DNA of 64,000 nt from [Clostridium] citroniae WAL-17108. GTDB lineage: Bacteria > Bacillota > Clostridia > Lachnospirales > Lachnospiraceae. The stretch is taken from the NCBI RefSeq assembly GCF_000233455.1, contig NZ_JH376423.1, forward strand, positions 363,353 through 427,352. Reading direction: 5' to 3'. The notes below the pieces were generated by a model. It was given only the letters and a program-made list of their open reading frames with translations, made no database searches and had not been told where the DNA came from. Position numbers and translations under genes: made by a program. Shown here piece by piece: positions 46,672 through 55,980 of this stretch; within the stretch, counting starts at the first letter, position 1; each line of letters opens with the position of its first letter.

Positions 46672-47556
46672 ATGGCTATTTTTGAAGGAGCAGGCGTTGC
46701 GCTGGTCACACCGTTTAAGGAAAATGGGGAAGTGAATTATGAGAAGCTGGAGGAAATCGTGGAGGAGCAGATCGCAGGAGGCACAGATGCCATCATTGCC
46801 TGTGGGACCACGGGAGAGGCTTCCACCATGTCCCATGAGGAGCACCTGGATGTGATCGGATATGTGTGCAAGGTATCCAATAAGCGGGTTCCTGTAATTG
46901 CAGGAACAGGTTCAAACTGTACGGAGACGGCGGTCTATCTTTCAGGTGAGGCTGAGCGCAGGGGGGCTGACGGGCTTTTGGTGGTGTCCCCTTATTATAA
47001 CAAGGCCACGCAGAAAGGGCTTATGGCCCATTTCACGGCGGTTGCGGACGCGGTAAAGATTCCGGTCCTTCTTTATAATATACCGGGAAGAACAGGCGTG
47101 AACATTCTTCCCCAGACCATCGCCACCCTTTGCAAGGAGGTGGATAATATTGTGGGAGTGAAGGAGGCCAGCGGCAATTTTTCAGCCATCGCCACCCTGA
47201 TGAACCTGTCCGATGGCAAAGTGGACCTGTATTCAGGCAATGACGACCAGATCGTGCCCCTCCTTTCCCTGGGCGGAAAGGGCGTTATCTCAGTTTTATC
47301 CAATGTGGCGCCCCGCCAGACCCACGATATCTGCGCAGCCTATCTGTCAGGGGATGTAAAGCGCAGCGCAGAACTTCAGCTGGCTGCGATCCCTCTGATC
47401 ACAGAACTGTTTTGCGAGGTAAACCCCATTCCCGTTAAAGCGGCCATGAACATAATGGGGAAGAATGTGGGACCCATGCGCATGCCTCTAACTGAGATGG
47501 AGCCTCAGAACCAGGCGAAGCTGAGAGCGGCCATGATCGCCTACGGCATTCTGTAA
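46672..47556 (+). CDS. dapA: 4-hydroxy-tetrahydrodipicolinate synthase
   Basis: First committed enzyme of lysine/diaminopimelate synthesis, condensing pyruvate with aspartate semialdehyde. The active-site residues are visible: Thr46/Thr47 (GTTGE), Tyr135 (LLYN), Arg140 and the Schiff-base Lys164 (VGVKEASGNF). 294 residues. The start follows AAAAAGGAGAG. Under the lysine riboswitch; dapB follows by 27 bp. Also supplies dipicolinate for spores, which ties it to the spoVA genes. Confidence 0.97.
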   Translation: MAIFEGAGVALVTPFKENGEVNYEKLEEIVEEQIAGGTDAIIACGTTGEASTMSHEEHLDVIGYVCKVSNKRVPVIAGTGSNCTETAVYLSGEAERRGADGLLVVSPYYNKATQKGLMAHFTAVADAVKIPVLLYNIPGRTGVNILPQTIATLCKEVDNIVGVKEASGNFSAIATLMNLSDGKVDLYSGNDDQIVPLLSLGGKGVISVLSNVAPRQTHDICAAYLSGDVKRSAELQLAAIPLITELFCEVNPIPVKAAMNIMGKNVGPMRMPLTEMEPQNQAKLRAAMIAYGIL

Positions 47557-47583
47557 GACAGTTAAGAAAGGACGGTAAGATAA

Positions 47584-48342
47584 ATGGTCAGGATGATAAT
47601 GCACGGCTGCAACGGGGCCATGGGCCAGGTGATAACAGGCCTTGCAGCAGATGACAAGGACATTGAGATCGTGGCAGGCATTGACCTGCGCCAGGGAACA
47701 GACTGCGGCTATCCCGTATTTACCTCCCTTGGGGAATGCAATGTAAGCGCGGACGTGATCGTGGACTTTGCATCCGCAAAAGCGGTGGACGGGCTTTTAA
47801 AATTCAGCGCCGAGACTGGGACCCCGGTGGTCCTGTGTACCACGGGACTTTCCCAGGAACAGCTTGCGGCTGTAAAGAGGACCAGCGCCAGTGCGGCTGT
47901 ACTGCGTTCAGCCAATATGTCCCTGGGCGTCAACCTGCTCCTTAAGCTGGTCCAGGACGCCGCCAGAGTGCTGGCTGGTTCCGGCTTTGACATTGAGATC
48001 GTGGAAAAGCACCATAACCAGAAGATGGATGCCCCCAGCGGCACTGCCATTGCCCTGGCCGACTCTATGAATGGAGCCATGGGAGATTCCTATGAATATG
48101 TCTATGACAGAAGCGGGAAGCGGGAAAAGCGCAGCCCCAAAGAGATTGGGATCAGCGCTGTCAGAGGCGGATCCATAGTAGGGGAGCATGATGTGATATT
48201 TGCGGGCAGGGATGAGGTGGTGACATTCAGCCATACGGCTTATTCCAAGGCTATTTTCGCCAAGGGCGCCCTGGAAGCGGCCAAGTTCCTGGCAGGCAAG
48301 GGTCCCGGGCTTTACACCATGGCGGATGTGGTCCGGCTCTGA
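47584..48342 (+). CDS. dapB: 4-hydroxy-tetrahydrodipicolinate reductase
   Basis: NAD(P)H-dependent reductase, second step after DapA, 252 residues. The N-terminal Rossmann motif is HGCNGAMGQ. The catalytic segment 'EKHHNQKMDAPSGTAIALAD' carries the conserved His pair and Lys. 'GSIVGEHDVIFAG' closes the substrate domain. The start follows AAAGGACGG. Co-transcribed with dapA. Confidence 0.96.
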   Translation: MVRMIMHGCNGAMGQVITGLAADDKDIEIVAGIDLRQGTDCGYPVFTSLGECNVSADVIVDFASAKAVDGLLKFSAETGTPVVLCTTGLSQEQLAAVKRTSASAAVLRSANMSLGVNLLLKLVQDAARVLAGSGFDIEIVEKHHNQKMDAPSGTAIALADSMNGAMGDSYEYVYDRSGKREKRSPKEIGISAVRGGSIVGEHDVIFAGRDEVVTFSHTAYSKAIFAKGALEAAKFLAGKGPGLYTMADVVRL

Positions 48343-48447
48343 TTAGCTGCATTTTTACATTTAATTCCATAGATGGCAGGATGTTCCACCATAATCTATT
48401 CTCGAAACGCACATAATAAAGATAGAAATCGAAAGGAGAATGCGATT

Positions 48448-48771
48448 ATGAAAAAAATCAGACCTGCTATCTTAGCTATGTTACTGTTAGTCATGGTTTT
48501 ATCTGTTACGGCCTGTGGAAGCAGTAATAACGAGACCCAGTCCACGACAGGTACCAGCCAGTCTTCCTCATCAGCAGCCACCTCTACCACTGGGGCAGAG
48601 AGCGGTATGTCCGGTTCTGCAGAGACCAATGAGGGCATTATCGATGGACTTGTAGATGATGTGGAGAAGGGTGTGGATGACGTAGGCAACGGCGTTAAGG
48701 ACATCACAGGTGAATCAGGCAACATGTCTGAGTCAACCACCAACACATCCACCACAGAGGCTACACGATAA
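48448..48771 (+). CDS. Small secreted lipoprotein
   Basis: A 107-residue protein with a lipoprotein signal ending in LSVTACGS (Cys at about residue 23). A Ser/Thr-rich region follows, then an acidic amphipathic stretch ('GIIDGLVDDVEKGVDDVGNGVKDI') and a second Ser/Thr-rich tail. No domain recognised. The ATG at 48448 follows AAAGGAG; the frame is open upstream to 48373 without a site. Ends before a hairpin terminator. Confidence 0.8.
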   Translation: MKKIRPAILAMLLLVMVLSVTACGSSNNETQSTTGTSQSSSSAATSTTGAESGMSGSAETNEGIIDGLVDDVEKGVDDVGNGVKDITGESGNMSESTTNTSTTEATR

Positions 48772-48811
48772 TATAAAGAGTATATGGCGGTGAATACAAA
48801 GAGGACCCTTT

Positions 48812-48840
48812 CTCAGCCGGTGAGGCCAGGAAAGGGTCCA
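48812..48840 (+). terminator. Terminator after the lipoprotein gene
   Basis: GGACCCTTTC pairs with GAAAGGGTCC around a loop of about 17 nt; the T-run is interrupted. Confidence 0.6.
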
Positions 48841-48855
48841 TTTGGTCTTTGGGTC

Positions 48856-48884
48856 TTGCGGCCCGGTGCGGTTTGAATTATAAT
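48856..48884 (+). promoter_or_regulatory. Promoter of the 120-residue membrane protein gene
   Basis: TTGCGG (48856-48861), 17 bp, perfect TATAAT (48879-48884). Confidence 0.55.
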
Positions 48885-48917
48885 GAGTCCATAAAGTTAT
48901 GGGGGAAATAACTGCAG

Positions 48918-49280
48918 ATGAGGCTGTTGTATTATGTTAATGGGGTACGAATCCGTTTTGCCAGGCGCCAGGCTGTGAAAGGGTGGGCTAAGAGGCTGAA
49001 ACTCTGTAAAAGGGAGCGGGGACCCGGGAAACAGGCCCTGCGCCGGGGGCTGCTTTTTCTGGCGGCAGGCGGAGTCATGTGGGGGATTTACAAAGGGGGA
49101 TATATTGGTTTAATCCTTAAGGATATGACAGGGTTCCATATCATTGAGGAACGTGTTACAGGCGGAGACATGCTCCGGGAAGGGGAGCCTACGGTAAAAA
49201 CAGGGCTGAACTTTCGTTTGGAGGATGGAAATTTCACTATTTTCAGGGTCCGGACCTATGAGGAATCAGGGAGTGATTAG
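48918..49280 (+). CDS. Basic single-span membrane protein of unknown function
   Basis: A 120-residue protein with a very basic N terminus (residues 1-43 rich in Arg/Lys), one hydrophobic segment at about 44-68 and a C-terminal beta-like domain of about 50 residues ('EERVTGGDMLREGEPTVKTGLNFRLED'). It has its own promoter and a GGGGGAA site. No family recognised. Confidence 0.65.
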   Translation: MRLLYYVNGVRIRFARRQAVKGWAKRLKLCKRERGPGKQALRRGLLFLAAGGVMWGIYKGGYIGLILKDMTGFHIIEERVTGGDMLREGEPTVKTGLNFRLEDGNFTIFRVRTYEESGSD

Positions 49281-49323
49281 CTGGGAAGAAAGAATTCATT
49301 AGGAATTTTAATGATTGTCCTGC

Positions 49324-49352
49324 TTGTATTCATATTCATATTGTATTATAAT
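49324..49352 (+). promoter_or_regulatory. Promoter of purC
   Basis: TTGTAT (49324-49329), 17 bp, perfect TATAAT (49347-49352). No purine riboswitch fold is evident in the 91-nt leader. Confidence 0.65.
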
Positions 49353-49443
49353 TTCTTCTGAAATGGTATTCTTTTATAGCGTCAGCTTATAAATCTATAT
49401 CTACGTAACCATATGAATAAAAGAAAAGGACAGGTGGATACCC

Positions 49444-50151
49444 ATGGAAAAGAAAGAGATGCTCTATGAAGGAAAAGCTAAAAAAGTCTATACAACCGAG
49501 GATCCGGATTTATTGATCGTATCCTATAAGGATGACGCTACGGCATTCAACGGATTAAAAAAAGGAACCATTGTAGGTAAGGGCGCTATCAATAACCGCA
49601 TGACAAACTTTATCTTTAAGAAGCTGGAAGAAAAGGGAGTACCCACCCACCTGGTTGAAGAGTTAAACGACAGGGAGACGGTTGTGAAAAAGGTTGAGAT
49701 CGTACCTTTGGAGGTAATCATCCGCAACTATTCCGCAGGCAGCTTTGCCAAGAAGATGGGAATGGAGGAGGGGATCAAGTTCAAATGCCCCACCCTGGAA
49801 TTCAGCTACAAGAACGATGATCTGGGAGATCCTTTCATCAACAGCTACTATGCGCTGGCGCTGGACCTTGCAACCCAGGAAGAGATTGATGATATCACCA
49901 GATATGCATTCCTGGTAAATGAAGTACTTCAGGAATATTTCGGCGGTCTGAACATTGACCTGATCGACTTTAAGATCGAATTTGGACGTTACCACGGAAA
50001 GGTGATCCTTGCCGATGAGATTTCCCCTGATACCTGCCGCCTCTGGGATAAGGACACCCATGAGAAACTGGATAAGGACAGGTTCAGAAGGGACATGGGC
50101 AATGTAGAGGATGCCTATGAGGAAGTTTTCCGCAGACTGGGTATCCAGTAA
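49444..50151 (+). CDS. purC: Phosphoribosylaminoimidazole-succinocarboxamide synthase
   Basis: SAICAR synthetase of purine synthesis, 235 residues. It shows '[10 protein letters not shown]', '[25 protein letters not shown]', '[19 protein letters not shown]' and '[28 protein letters not shown]', all family signatures. The start follows GGACAGGTGG. Ended by a hairpin before purF. Confidence 0.97.
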   Translation: MEKKEMLYEGKAKKVYTTEDPDLLIVSYKDDATAFNGLKKGTIVGKGAINNRMTNFIFKKLEEKGVPTHLVEELNDRETVVKKVEIVPLEVIIRNYSAGSFAKKMGMEEGIKFKCPTLEFSYKNDDLGDPFINSYYALALDLATQEEIDDITRYAFLVNEVLQEYFGGLNIDLIDFKIEFGRYHGKVILADEISPDTCRLWDKDTHEKLDKDRFRRDMGNVEDAYEEVFRRLGIQ

Positions 50152-50163
50152 TCAATTTACATA

Positions 50164-50199
50164 TAACGCCTGGGCTGATACCCAGGCGTTACCTTCTTT
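50164..50199 (+). terminator. Terminator between purC and purF
   Basis: TAACGCCTGGG (50164-50174) pairs perfectly with CCCAGGCGTTA (50181-50191), followed by a T/C-rich stretch. Confidence 0.75.
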
Positions 50200-50245
50200 A
50201 ACAGCGTGAACCGATGGACATAGGAAGAGAAAGGGACATGACTTC

Positions 50246-51694
50246 ATGGATCAGAATCAGATGGACTTTGATATTGGGGCAGACAAGCTGCGCGAAGAGT
50301 GCGGGGTTTTTGGTATATATGATTTTGATGGGAATGATGTGGCATCAACGATCTATTACGGGCTGTTTGCCCTGCAGCACAGGGGGCAGGAAAGCTGCGG
50401 GATCGCGGTAAGCGATACACAGGGACCAAAGGGGAAGGTGGGCACACACAAAGGCATGGGCCTTTGCAATGAGGTATTTACCACAGAGATATTGGAACAG
50501 ATGCACGGCAACATCGGGGTAGGACATGTGCGGTATTCCACGGCGGGCAGCAGTACCCGGGAGAATGCGCAGCCTCTGGTGCTCAACTATATAAAAGGCA
50601 CCCTGGCCCTGGCGCATAACGGAAATCTGGTCAATGCACCGCAGCTGCGCCATGAGCTGGAGTACACGGGAGCCATTTTCCAGACCACCATTGACTCTGA
50701 GGTCATTGCCTACCATATTGCCAGAGCCAGGGTGAACACCCCCAGTGTGGAGAGCGCCGTGTCCCTGGCCATGAAGAAACTGAAGGGCGCTTATTCCCTG
50801 GTGATCATGAGCCCGCGAAAACTCATAGGAGCAAGGGATCCCTTTGGTTTTAAGCCTCTGTGTATCGGTAAGCGGGACAATGCCTATATACTGGCATCTG
50901 AGACCTGCGCATTGGATACCATTGGAGCGGAGTTTGTCCGGGATGTGGAACCCGGGGAGATCGTTACCATCACAAAGGACGGGATCGTGTCCGACCGGGA
51001 GATGTGTCCTAAGGATCCCGCCAGAGAGGCCAGATGCATTTTTGAGTATATCTATTTTGCAAGGCCGGACAGTGTCTTTGACGGGGTGAGCGTGTACCAT
51101 GCCAGGATCCAGGCGGGCCGTTTCCTGGCCATGGATGCACCTGTGGAGGCAGACTTGGTGGTAGGGGTTCCGGAATCCGGAAACGGCGCTGCCCTGGGCT
51201 ATTCCATGGAATCCGGGGTCCCTTACGGAACTGCGTTTGTAAAGAATTCCTATGTGGGACGCACCTTTATAAAACCCAAGCAGAGCAGCCGGGAATCGGC
51301 AGTGCGCATTAAGCTGAATGTGCTCAGGGAAGCGGTGGCCGGAAAACGGGTGATCATGATCGATGATTCTATTGTCCGGGGCACGACCAGTGCATTGATC
51401 GTGAACATGCTCAGGGACGCCGGCGCCATCCAGGTCCATGTGCGCATCAGCGCGCCGCCTTTTCTGCATCCCTGCTATTTCGGCACGGATATTCCATCGG
51501 AGGACCAGCTGATCGCCCATGGACATACGGTGGATGAGATACGAAGGATCATAGGGGCGGATTCCCTTTCCTTTTTACAGACGGAACGCCTTCATGAGAT
51601 GGCGGCCGGAAAGCCCGTATGTATGGCCTGCTTTAACGGTGTTTATCCCATAGAACCGCCTTCCGCAGACATCAGGGGAACTTACGAAAAGTAA
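50246..51694 (+). CDS. purF: Amidophosphoribosyltransferase
   Basis: First committed enzyme of purine synthesis, transferring glutamine nitrogen to PRPP. An 18-residue propeptide precedes the N-terminal nucleophile Cys19 (EECGVFGIYDF). The PRPP site is 'VIMIDDSIVRGTTSALIV'. 482 residues, as in the Bacillus type. The C-terminal cysteines of the Bacillus type iron-sulfur cluster can be accounted for ('CMACFNGVYP' and earlier Cys). It follows purC after a terminator. Confidence 0.96.
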   Translation: MDQNQMDFDIGADKLREECGVFGIYDFDGNDVASTIYYGLFALQHRGQESCGIAVSDTQGPKGKVGTHKGMGLCNEVFTTEILEQMHGNIGVGHVRYSTAGSSTRENAQPLVLNYIKGTLALAHNGNLVNAPQLRHELEYTGAIFQTTIDSEVIAYHIARARVNTPSVESAVSLAMKKLKGAYSLVIMSPRKLIGARDPFGFKPLCIGKRDNAYILASETCALDTIGAEFVRDVEPGEIVTITKDGIVSDREMCPKDPAREARCIFEYIYFARPDSVFDGVSVYHARIQAGRFLAMDAPVEADLVVGVPESGNGAALGYSMESGVPYGTAFVKNSYVGRTFIKPKQSSRESAVRIKLNVLREAVAGKRVIMIDDSIVRGTTSALIVNMLRDAGAIQVHVRISAPPFLHPCYFGTDIPSEDQLIAHGHTVDEIRRIIGADSLSFLQTERLHEMAAGKPVCMACFNGVYPIEPPSADIRGTYEK

Positions 51695-51701
51695 ACAGCG
51701 G

Positions 51702-51730
51702 TTGAATACAGGCCTCTGTTATGATAAGAT
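51702..51730 (+). promoter_or_regulatory. Promoter of purB
   Basis: TTGAAT (51702-51707), 17 bp, TAAGAT (51725-51730), just after the purF stop. Confidence 0.6.
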
Positions 51731-51766
51731 AAAGACCACGAAATGATTGAATATGGAGGAAATGAC

Positions 51767-53203
51767 ATGAGTGACACAGACAGATACGTAAGCCCTCTTT
51801 CCGAGCGCTATGCCAGCAGGGAGATGCAGTATATCTTTTCACCGGATATGAAGTTCAGGACCTGGAGGCGTCTATGGATCGCCCTGGCTGAGACCGAGAA
51901 GGAGCTGGGACTGGGGATCACGGATGAGCAGATTGAAGAGCTGAAAGCCCATGCCCAGGATATTAACTATGATGTGGCAAAGGCACGGGAAAAGGAAGTA
52001 CGCCATGATGTCATGAGCCATGTCTATGCCTACGGGACGCAGTGCCCAAAGGCAAAGGGCATCATCCATCTGGGGGCTACCTCCTGTTATGTGGGGGACA
52101 ACACAGACATCATCATTATGACCGAAGCACTGAAGCTGGTGAGGAAAAAACTGCTCAATGTGCTCTCTGAGCTGTCACGCTTTGCCGATAACTATAAGGA
52201 TCTTCCAACCCTGGCCTTCACCCACTTCCAGCCGGCCCAGCCCACCACGGTAGGCAAGAGGGCCACCCTGTGGATGATGGAACTGAAGCTGGATCTGGAT
52301 GATCTGGACTATGTGATCCGTTCCATGCGCCTGCTTGGCTCCAAGGGCACCACAGGCACCCAGGCCAGTTTCCTGGAACTTTTTGACGGAGACCATGAAA
52401 GGTGCCGCAGGCTGGACCAGCGCATTGCCGAGAAAATGGGATTTGAGGGATGCTATCCTGTGTCGGGGCAGACCTATTCCAGAAAGATCGACAGCCGCGT
52501 CATAAGCGTGCTGGCCGGCATTGCCCAGAGCGCCCACAAGTTTTCCAATGATATCCGCCTGCTCCAGCACCTGAAGGAAGTGGAAGAGCCGTTTGAGAAA
52601 AAGCAGATCGGTTCCTCGGCCATGGCGTACAAGCGCAACCCCATGCGCAGTGAGCGCATCGCCTCACTGGCAAACTATGTGATGAGCGACATGATGAATC
52701 CCATGCTGGTGGCATCCACCCAGTGGTTTGAGAGAACGCTGGATGATTCCGCCAACAAGCGTCTCTCCGTTCCAGAGGGATTCCTGGCAATCGATGGAAT
52801 CCTGGACCTTTATCTGAACGTGGTGGACGGTCTGGTGGTGTATCCCAAGGTGATCGAAAAGCACCTGATGGCCGAACTTCCCTTCATGGCAACGGAGAAT
52901 ATCATGATGGATGCGGTAAAGGCAGGGGGAGACCGCCAGGAGCTTCACGAGAGGATCAGGGAGCTGTCCATGGAAGCAGGCAGGAATGTAAAGGAAAAGG
53001 GGCTGGATAACAATCTGCTGGAGCTGATCGCAGCTGACCCGGCCTTTAACCTTTCACCGGATAATCTGAAGGCAGCCATGGATCCGTCCCGGTACGTGGG
53101 CCGTTCACCCAGGCAGGTGGAGGAATTTCTGGAGGAGATCATTTCCCCGATCCTGTCAGAAAATGCGGACGAGCTGGGAATGCGGGCTGAGATCAATGTG
53201 TAG
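51767..53203 (+). CDS. purB: Adenylosuccinate lyase
   Basis: Cleaves SAICAR and adenylosuccinate in purine synthesis. The fumarase-superfamily signature is 'GSSAMAYKRNPMRSERIASLA' (in part, with the mobile Ser loop), and the conserved His-containing segments 'HLGATSCYVGDNTD' and 'TLAFTHFQPAQPTTVGKRA' are present. 478 residues. I chose the ATG at 51767 behind TGGAGGA; an ATG at 51743 in frame lacks a site. Confidence 0.96.
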   Translation: MSDTDRYVSPLSERYASREMQYIFSPDMKFRTWRRLWIALAETEKELGLGITDEQIEELKAHAQDINYDVAKAREKEVRHDVMSHVYAYGTQCPKAKGIIHLGATSCYVGDNTDIIIMTEALKLVRKKLLNVLSELSRFADNYKDLPTLAFTHFQPAQPTTVGKRATLWMMELKLDLDDLDYVIRSMRLLGSKGTTGTQASFLELFDGDHERCRRLDQRIAEKMGFEGCYPVSGQTYSRKIDSRVISVLAGIAQSAHKFSNDIRLLQHLKEVEEPFEKKQIGSSAMAYKRNPMRSERIASLANYVMSDMMNPMLVASTQWFERTLDDSANKRLSVPEGFLAIDGILDLYLNVVDGLVVYPKVIEKHLMAELPFMATENIMMDAVKAGGDRQELHERIRELSMEAGRNVKEKGLDNNLLELIAADPAFNLSPDNLKAAMDPSRYVGRSPRQVEEFLEEIISPILSENADELGMRAEINV

Positions 53204-53228
53204 GCCCCACCAGTGATATAATACAATA

Positions 53229-53290
53229 CACAGCCGGAAACAGGGGCGCAGGGTCAGCAAATGCTGGCGGCGGACCGGTTTCCGGCTGTG
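53229..53290. repeat. Palindromic repeat copy 2 after purB
   Basis: Perfect 13-bp arms CACAGCCGGAAAC (53229-53241) and GTTTCCGGCTGTG (53278-53290), with an inner CAGC/GCTG stem. The arms match the copy at 39214-39276 in 12 bases and the two interiors share CTGGCGGC in opposite orientation. No T-run, so it is not a plain terminator. Confidence 0.75.
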
Positions 53291-53449
53291 CTGCCGTATG
53301 ATGTGAAAGTGGATCCGCATCAGTTTGTTTCCTTAGCGTGACCCAATCTTGGTATTGTGGTTAAAATGGAAGAATGGTATAGTTGAATCAGGATACGCGT
53401 GTTGCTGAAAATGGATGCTAAAAGGATTCCATTGGAAGGAGAGGAATGG

Positions 53450-54364
53450 ATGAATGTAAATCTGGAATACTATAAAGTGTTTTATTATGTGTGCGCCCAC
53501 GGAAGCCTGACCGCGGCGGCCAGGCAGCTGTGCATTTCCCAGCCGGCGGTCAGCCAGGCTGTGCGGCAGCTGGAAAAGGAAACCGGCATCAAACTGTTTC
53601 TGCGCACCTCAAAAGGGGTTCAGCTCACAAAGGAAGGAGAACTTTTGTACCGCTACGTGAAAGCGGGAGTGGAGAGCCTTCTGGAGGGGGAAAAGATGGT
53701 GGAACGCGTGCTCGGCATGGATATGGGGGAAGTGCGGATCGGTGCCAGTGATATGACGCTGCAATTTTTCCTGCTTCCATATCTGGAGGAGTTTCACAAA
53801 GAGTATCCCAAAATCAAAGTGAATGTATCCAATGCTCCCACTCCGGAAACCATAAAAAGCCTGGAGGAGGGGAAGATTGATTTTGGGGTGGTGACCACGC
53901 CCTGTGAGTGCAGGGGAACCATGAACCAGATTCCGGTAAAAGCCATACGGAACGTTTTTATTGCAGGCAACAGTTTCAGCGGACTCAAAGGGAAGATCCT
54001 GGATTACCATGCCCTCTCCGGCCTGCCCTGTATTTTTCTGGAAAAAAATACCAGCACCAGGACTTTTATGGATGATTTCCTTTTAAAGCAGGGGATTGAA
54101 CTGAAGCCGGAGTTTGAGCTGGCGATCAGTGACATGATCGTGCAGTTTGCAAAGCGCAACATGGGAGTGGGATGCGTGATGGAAGGGTTTGCCAGAGATG
54201 CCGTGGATGCAGGTAATGTGTTTGAACTGAAATTCAACATGGAGATGCCTTCCCGCCATATCTGTGTGGTGACAGGGGAATCCGGCCTGATCTCCATGCC
54301 CGGGCGAAAACTGCTGGAGATGATAACAGGACAGAAAATGGATGAAAACGGGATCTTACATTAG
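53450..54364 (+). CDS. LysR family transcriptional regulator
   Basis: A 304-residue LTTR. The winged helix at residues 1-60 has 'YYKVFYYVCAHGSLTAAARQLCISQPAVSQAVRQLEKETGIKLF' in short conserved parts. The effector domain follows from about 90 ('GEVRIGASDMTLQFFLLPYLEEFHKEYP'). I chose the ATG at 53450 behind GGAGAGG. It stands between purB and purA but has its own transcription unit, so a link to purines is not established. Target and ligand unknown. Confidence 0.9.
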   Translation: MNVNLEYYKVFYYVCAHGSLTAAARQLCISQPAVSQAVRQLEKETGIKLFLRTSKGVQLTKEGELLYRYVKAGVESLLEGEKMVERVLGMDMGEVRIGASDMTLQFFLLPYLEEFHKEYPKIKVNVSNAPTPETIKSLEEGKIDFGVVTTPCECRGTMNQIPVKAIRNVFIAGNSFSGLKGKILDYHALSGLPCIFLEKNTSTRTFMDDFLLKQGIELKPEFELAISDMIVQFAKRNMGVGCVMEGFARDAVDAGNVFELKFNMEMPSRHICVVTGESGLISMPGRKLLEMITGQKMDENGILH

Positions 54365-54402
54365 AGCGCGTGAAAATTCATTCCCGCAAAACACGCTCTA
54401 GT
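54362..54402 (+). terminator. Hairpin at the end of the LysR gene
   Basis: TAGAGCGCGTG (54362-54372) pairs with CACGCTCTA (54392-54400) with one bulged C. The stem includes the stop codon. No T-run. Confidence 0.55.
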
Positions 54403-54533
54403 CTCAGATGGGTATAAGTAGTCATTATGGGAATCATAATAAAGAACGTCTTTACTTATAACGCATGATGTAGTAAAGTAATTATTGTTTTTTAATGAGC
54501 ATGTACGGGAGATACCCGAAGGAGGATTTTAGT

Positions 54534-55811
54534 ATGGTCAGAGCAATTGTAGGCGCTAACTGGGGCGATGAAGGAAAAGGCAAGATCACAGACATGCTTG
54601 CCAAGGAATCTGACATTATAGTACGTTTTCAGGGCGGAAGTAATGCAGGTCATACCATTATCAACGACTATGGCAAATTTGCCCTTCATCTTCTTCCATC
54701 CGGAGTGTTTTACCAGCACACCACAAGTGTCATCGGCAACGGTGTGGCGCTTAACATCCCATATCTGGTGAATGAGATCCAGGCACTGGTGGACAGAGGC
54801 GTTCCAAAGCCCAGGGTTTTGGTTTCCGACAGGGCCCAGATCCTGATGCCGTACCATGTGCTGTTTGACACCTATGAGGAAGCCCGCCTGGCCGGCAAGT
54901 CCTTTGGTTCCACAAAATCGGGCATTGCTCCCTTTTATTCAGATAAATACGCAAAGATCGGTTTCCAGGTCAGTGAACTCTTTGACCAGGAGCTTTTAAA
55001 GGAAAAGGCATACAGGGTGTGCGAGCAGAAGAATGTGCTGCTGGAGCACCTGTATCATAAGCCCCTTCTGGATCCCCAGGAGATCTACAATGAACTTTTA
55101 AGCTACCGCGGCATGATCGAGCCATATGTGTGCGACACCTCCGCATATCTGTATGAGGCCATCAGAGAGGGAAAGAAGGTTCTGTTGGAGGGACAGCTGG
55201 GCTCCCTTAAGGATCCGGACCACGGTATCTATCCCATGGTTACATCTTCCTCCACACTGGCTGCTTACGGAGCAATCGGAGCAGGAATACCTCCCTATGA
55301 GATCAAGGATATCACCACGGTTGTAAAAGCTTATTCCAGCGCAGTGGGAGCAGGCGCTTTTGTAAGCGAGATCTTCGGGGATGAGGCCGAGGAGCTGAGA
55401 CACCGCGGAGGAGACGGCGGAGAGTATGGCGCAACCACAGGCCGCCCAAGGCGTGTGGGCTGGTTTGATGCCGTGGCTACCAGGTACGGATGCCGGATCC
55501 AGGGCACCACGGAGGTGGCGTTCACCGTGCTGGACGTGCTGGGATACCTGGATGAGGTGCCGGTATGTGTAGGGTACGAGATCGATGGCCAGGTAACCAG
55601 GGATTTCCCCACCACAGCCAGGCTGGAAAAGGCAAAACCTGTACTTACCAAGCTTGCGGGCTGGAAGTGCGATATCCGGGGAATCAGGAAGTATGAGGAC
55701 CTTCCTGAGAACTGCCGTAAGTATATCGAGTTCGTGGAAAAGGAGATTGAGGCTCCTATCTCCATGGTTTCCAATGGACCGGGACGGGATGACATTATCA
55801 TGCGCCGATGA
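54534..55811 (+). CDS. purA: Adenylosuccinate synthetase
   Basis: First step from IMP to AMP, 425 residues. The P-loop-like GDEGKGK is at 11-17, with 'QGGSNAGHT' and 'GTTGRPRRVGWFDAVA'-type segments (here 'ATTGRPRRVGWFDA') and the IMP-binding region 'STKSGIAPFYSDK'. I chose the ATG at 54534 behind GAAGGAGG; an ATG in frame at 54495 lacks a site. Separate from the purC-purF-purB cluster by the LysR gene. Confidence 0.97.
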   Translation: MVRAIVGANWGDEGKGKITDMLAKESDIIVRFQGGSNAGHTIINDYGKFALHLLPSGVFYQHTTSVIGNGVALNIPYLVNEIQALVDRGVPKPRVLVSDRAQILMPYHVLFDTYEEARLAGKSFGSTKSGIAPFYSDKYAKIGFQVSELFDQELLKEKAYRVCEQKNVLLEHLYHKPLLDPQEIYNELLSYRGMIEPYVCDTSAYLYEAIREGKKVLLEGQLGSLKDPDHGIYPMVTSSSTLAAYGAIGAGIPPYEIKDITTVVKAYSSAVGAGAFVSEIFGDEAEELRHRGGDGGEYGATTGRPRRVGWFDAVATRYGCRIQGTTEVAFTVLDVLGYLDEVPVCVGYEIDGQVTRDFPTTARLEKAKPVLTKLAGWKCDIRGIRKYEDLPENCRKYIEFVEKEIEAPISMVSNGPGRDDIIMRR

Positions 55812-55826
55812 AATAATGCAATGAGC

Positions 55827-55878
55827 ATAAAACGGAGTGATCAGGATCGTTGATTCTGATTGCTCTGTTTTATTTTTG
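55827..55878 (+). terminator. Terminator of purA
   Basis: ATAAAACGGAGTGATCAG (55827-55844) pairs with CTGATTGCTCTGTTTTAT (55856-55873), followed by TTTT. Confidence 0.88.
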
Positions 55879-55912
55879 TCTTGTTCTTTTCAGGTGATTT
55901 TTTAAAGTAGAG

Positions 55913-55941
55913 TTGACTTAAAAAAAAATGTGGAATAAAAT
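55913..55941 (+). promoter_or_regulatory. Promoter of the YheO-type regulator gene
   Basis: TTGACT (55913-55918), 17 bp, TAAAAT (55936-55941), 39 bp before the start codon. Confidence 0.65.
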
Positions 55942-55980
55942 GATACTATGTTATTACCATAAAAGAAGCAGGTTGAATGA

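Noticed and set aside
49353..49443. Purine riboswitch in the purC leader
   Set aside because: The leader lacks the paired P1-P3 core and the conserved loop sequences; it is short and AT-rich.
50345..51526. 393-codon open frame antisense to purF
   Set aside because: Complete overlap with a well-supported enzyme gene; composition (many His, Cys, Arg) is typical of a shadow frame.
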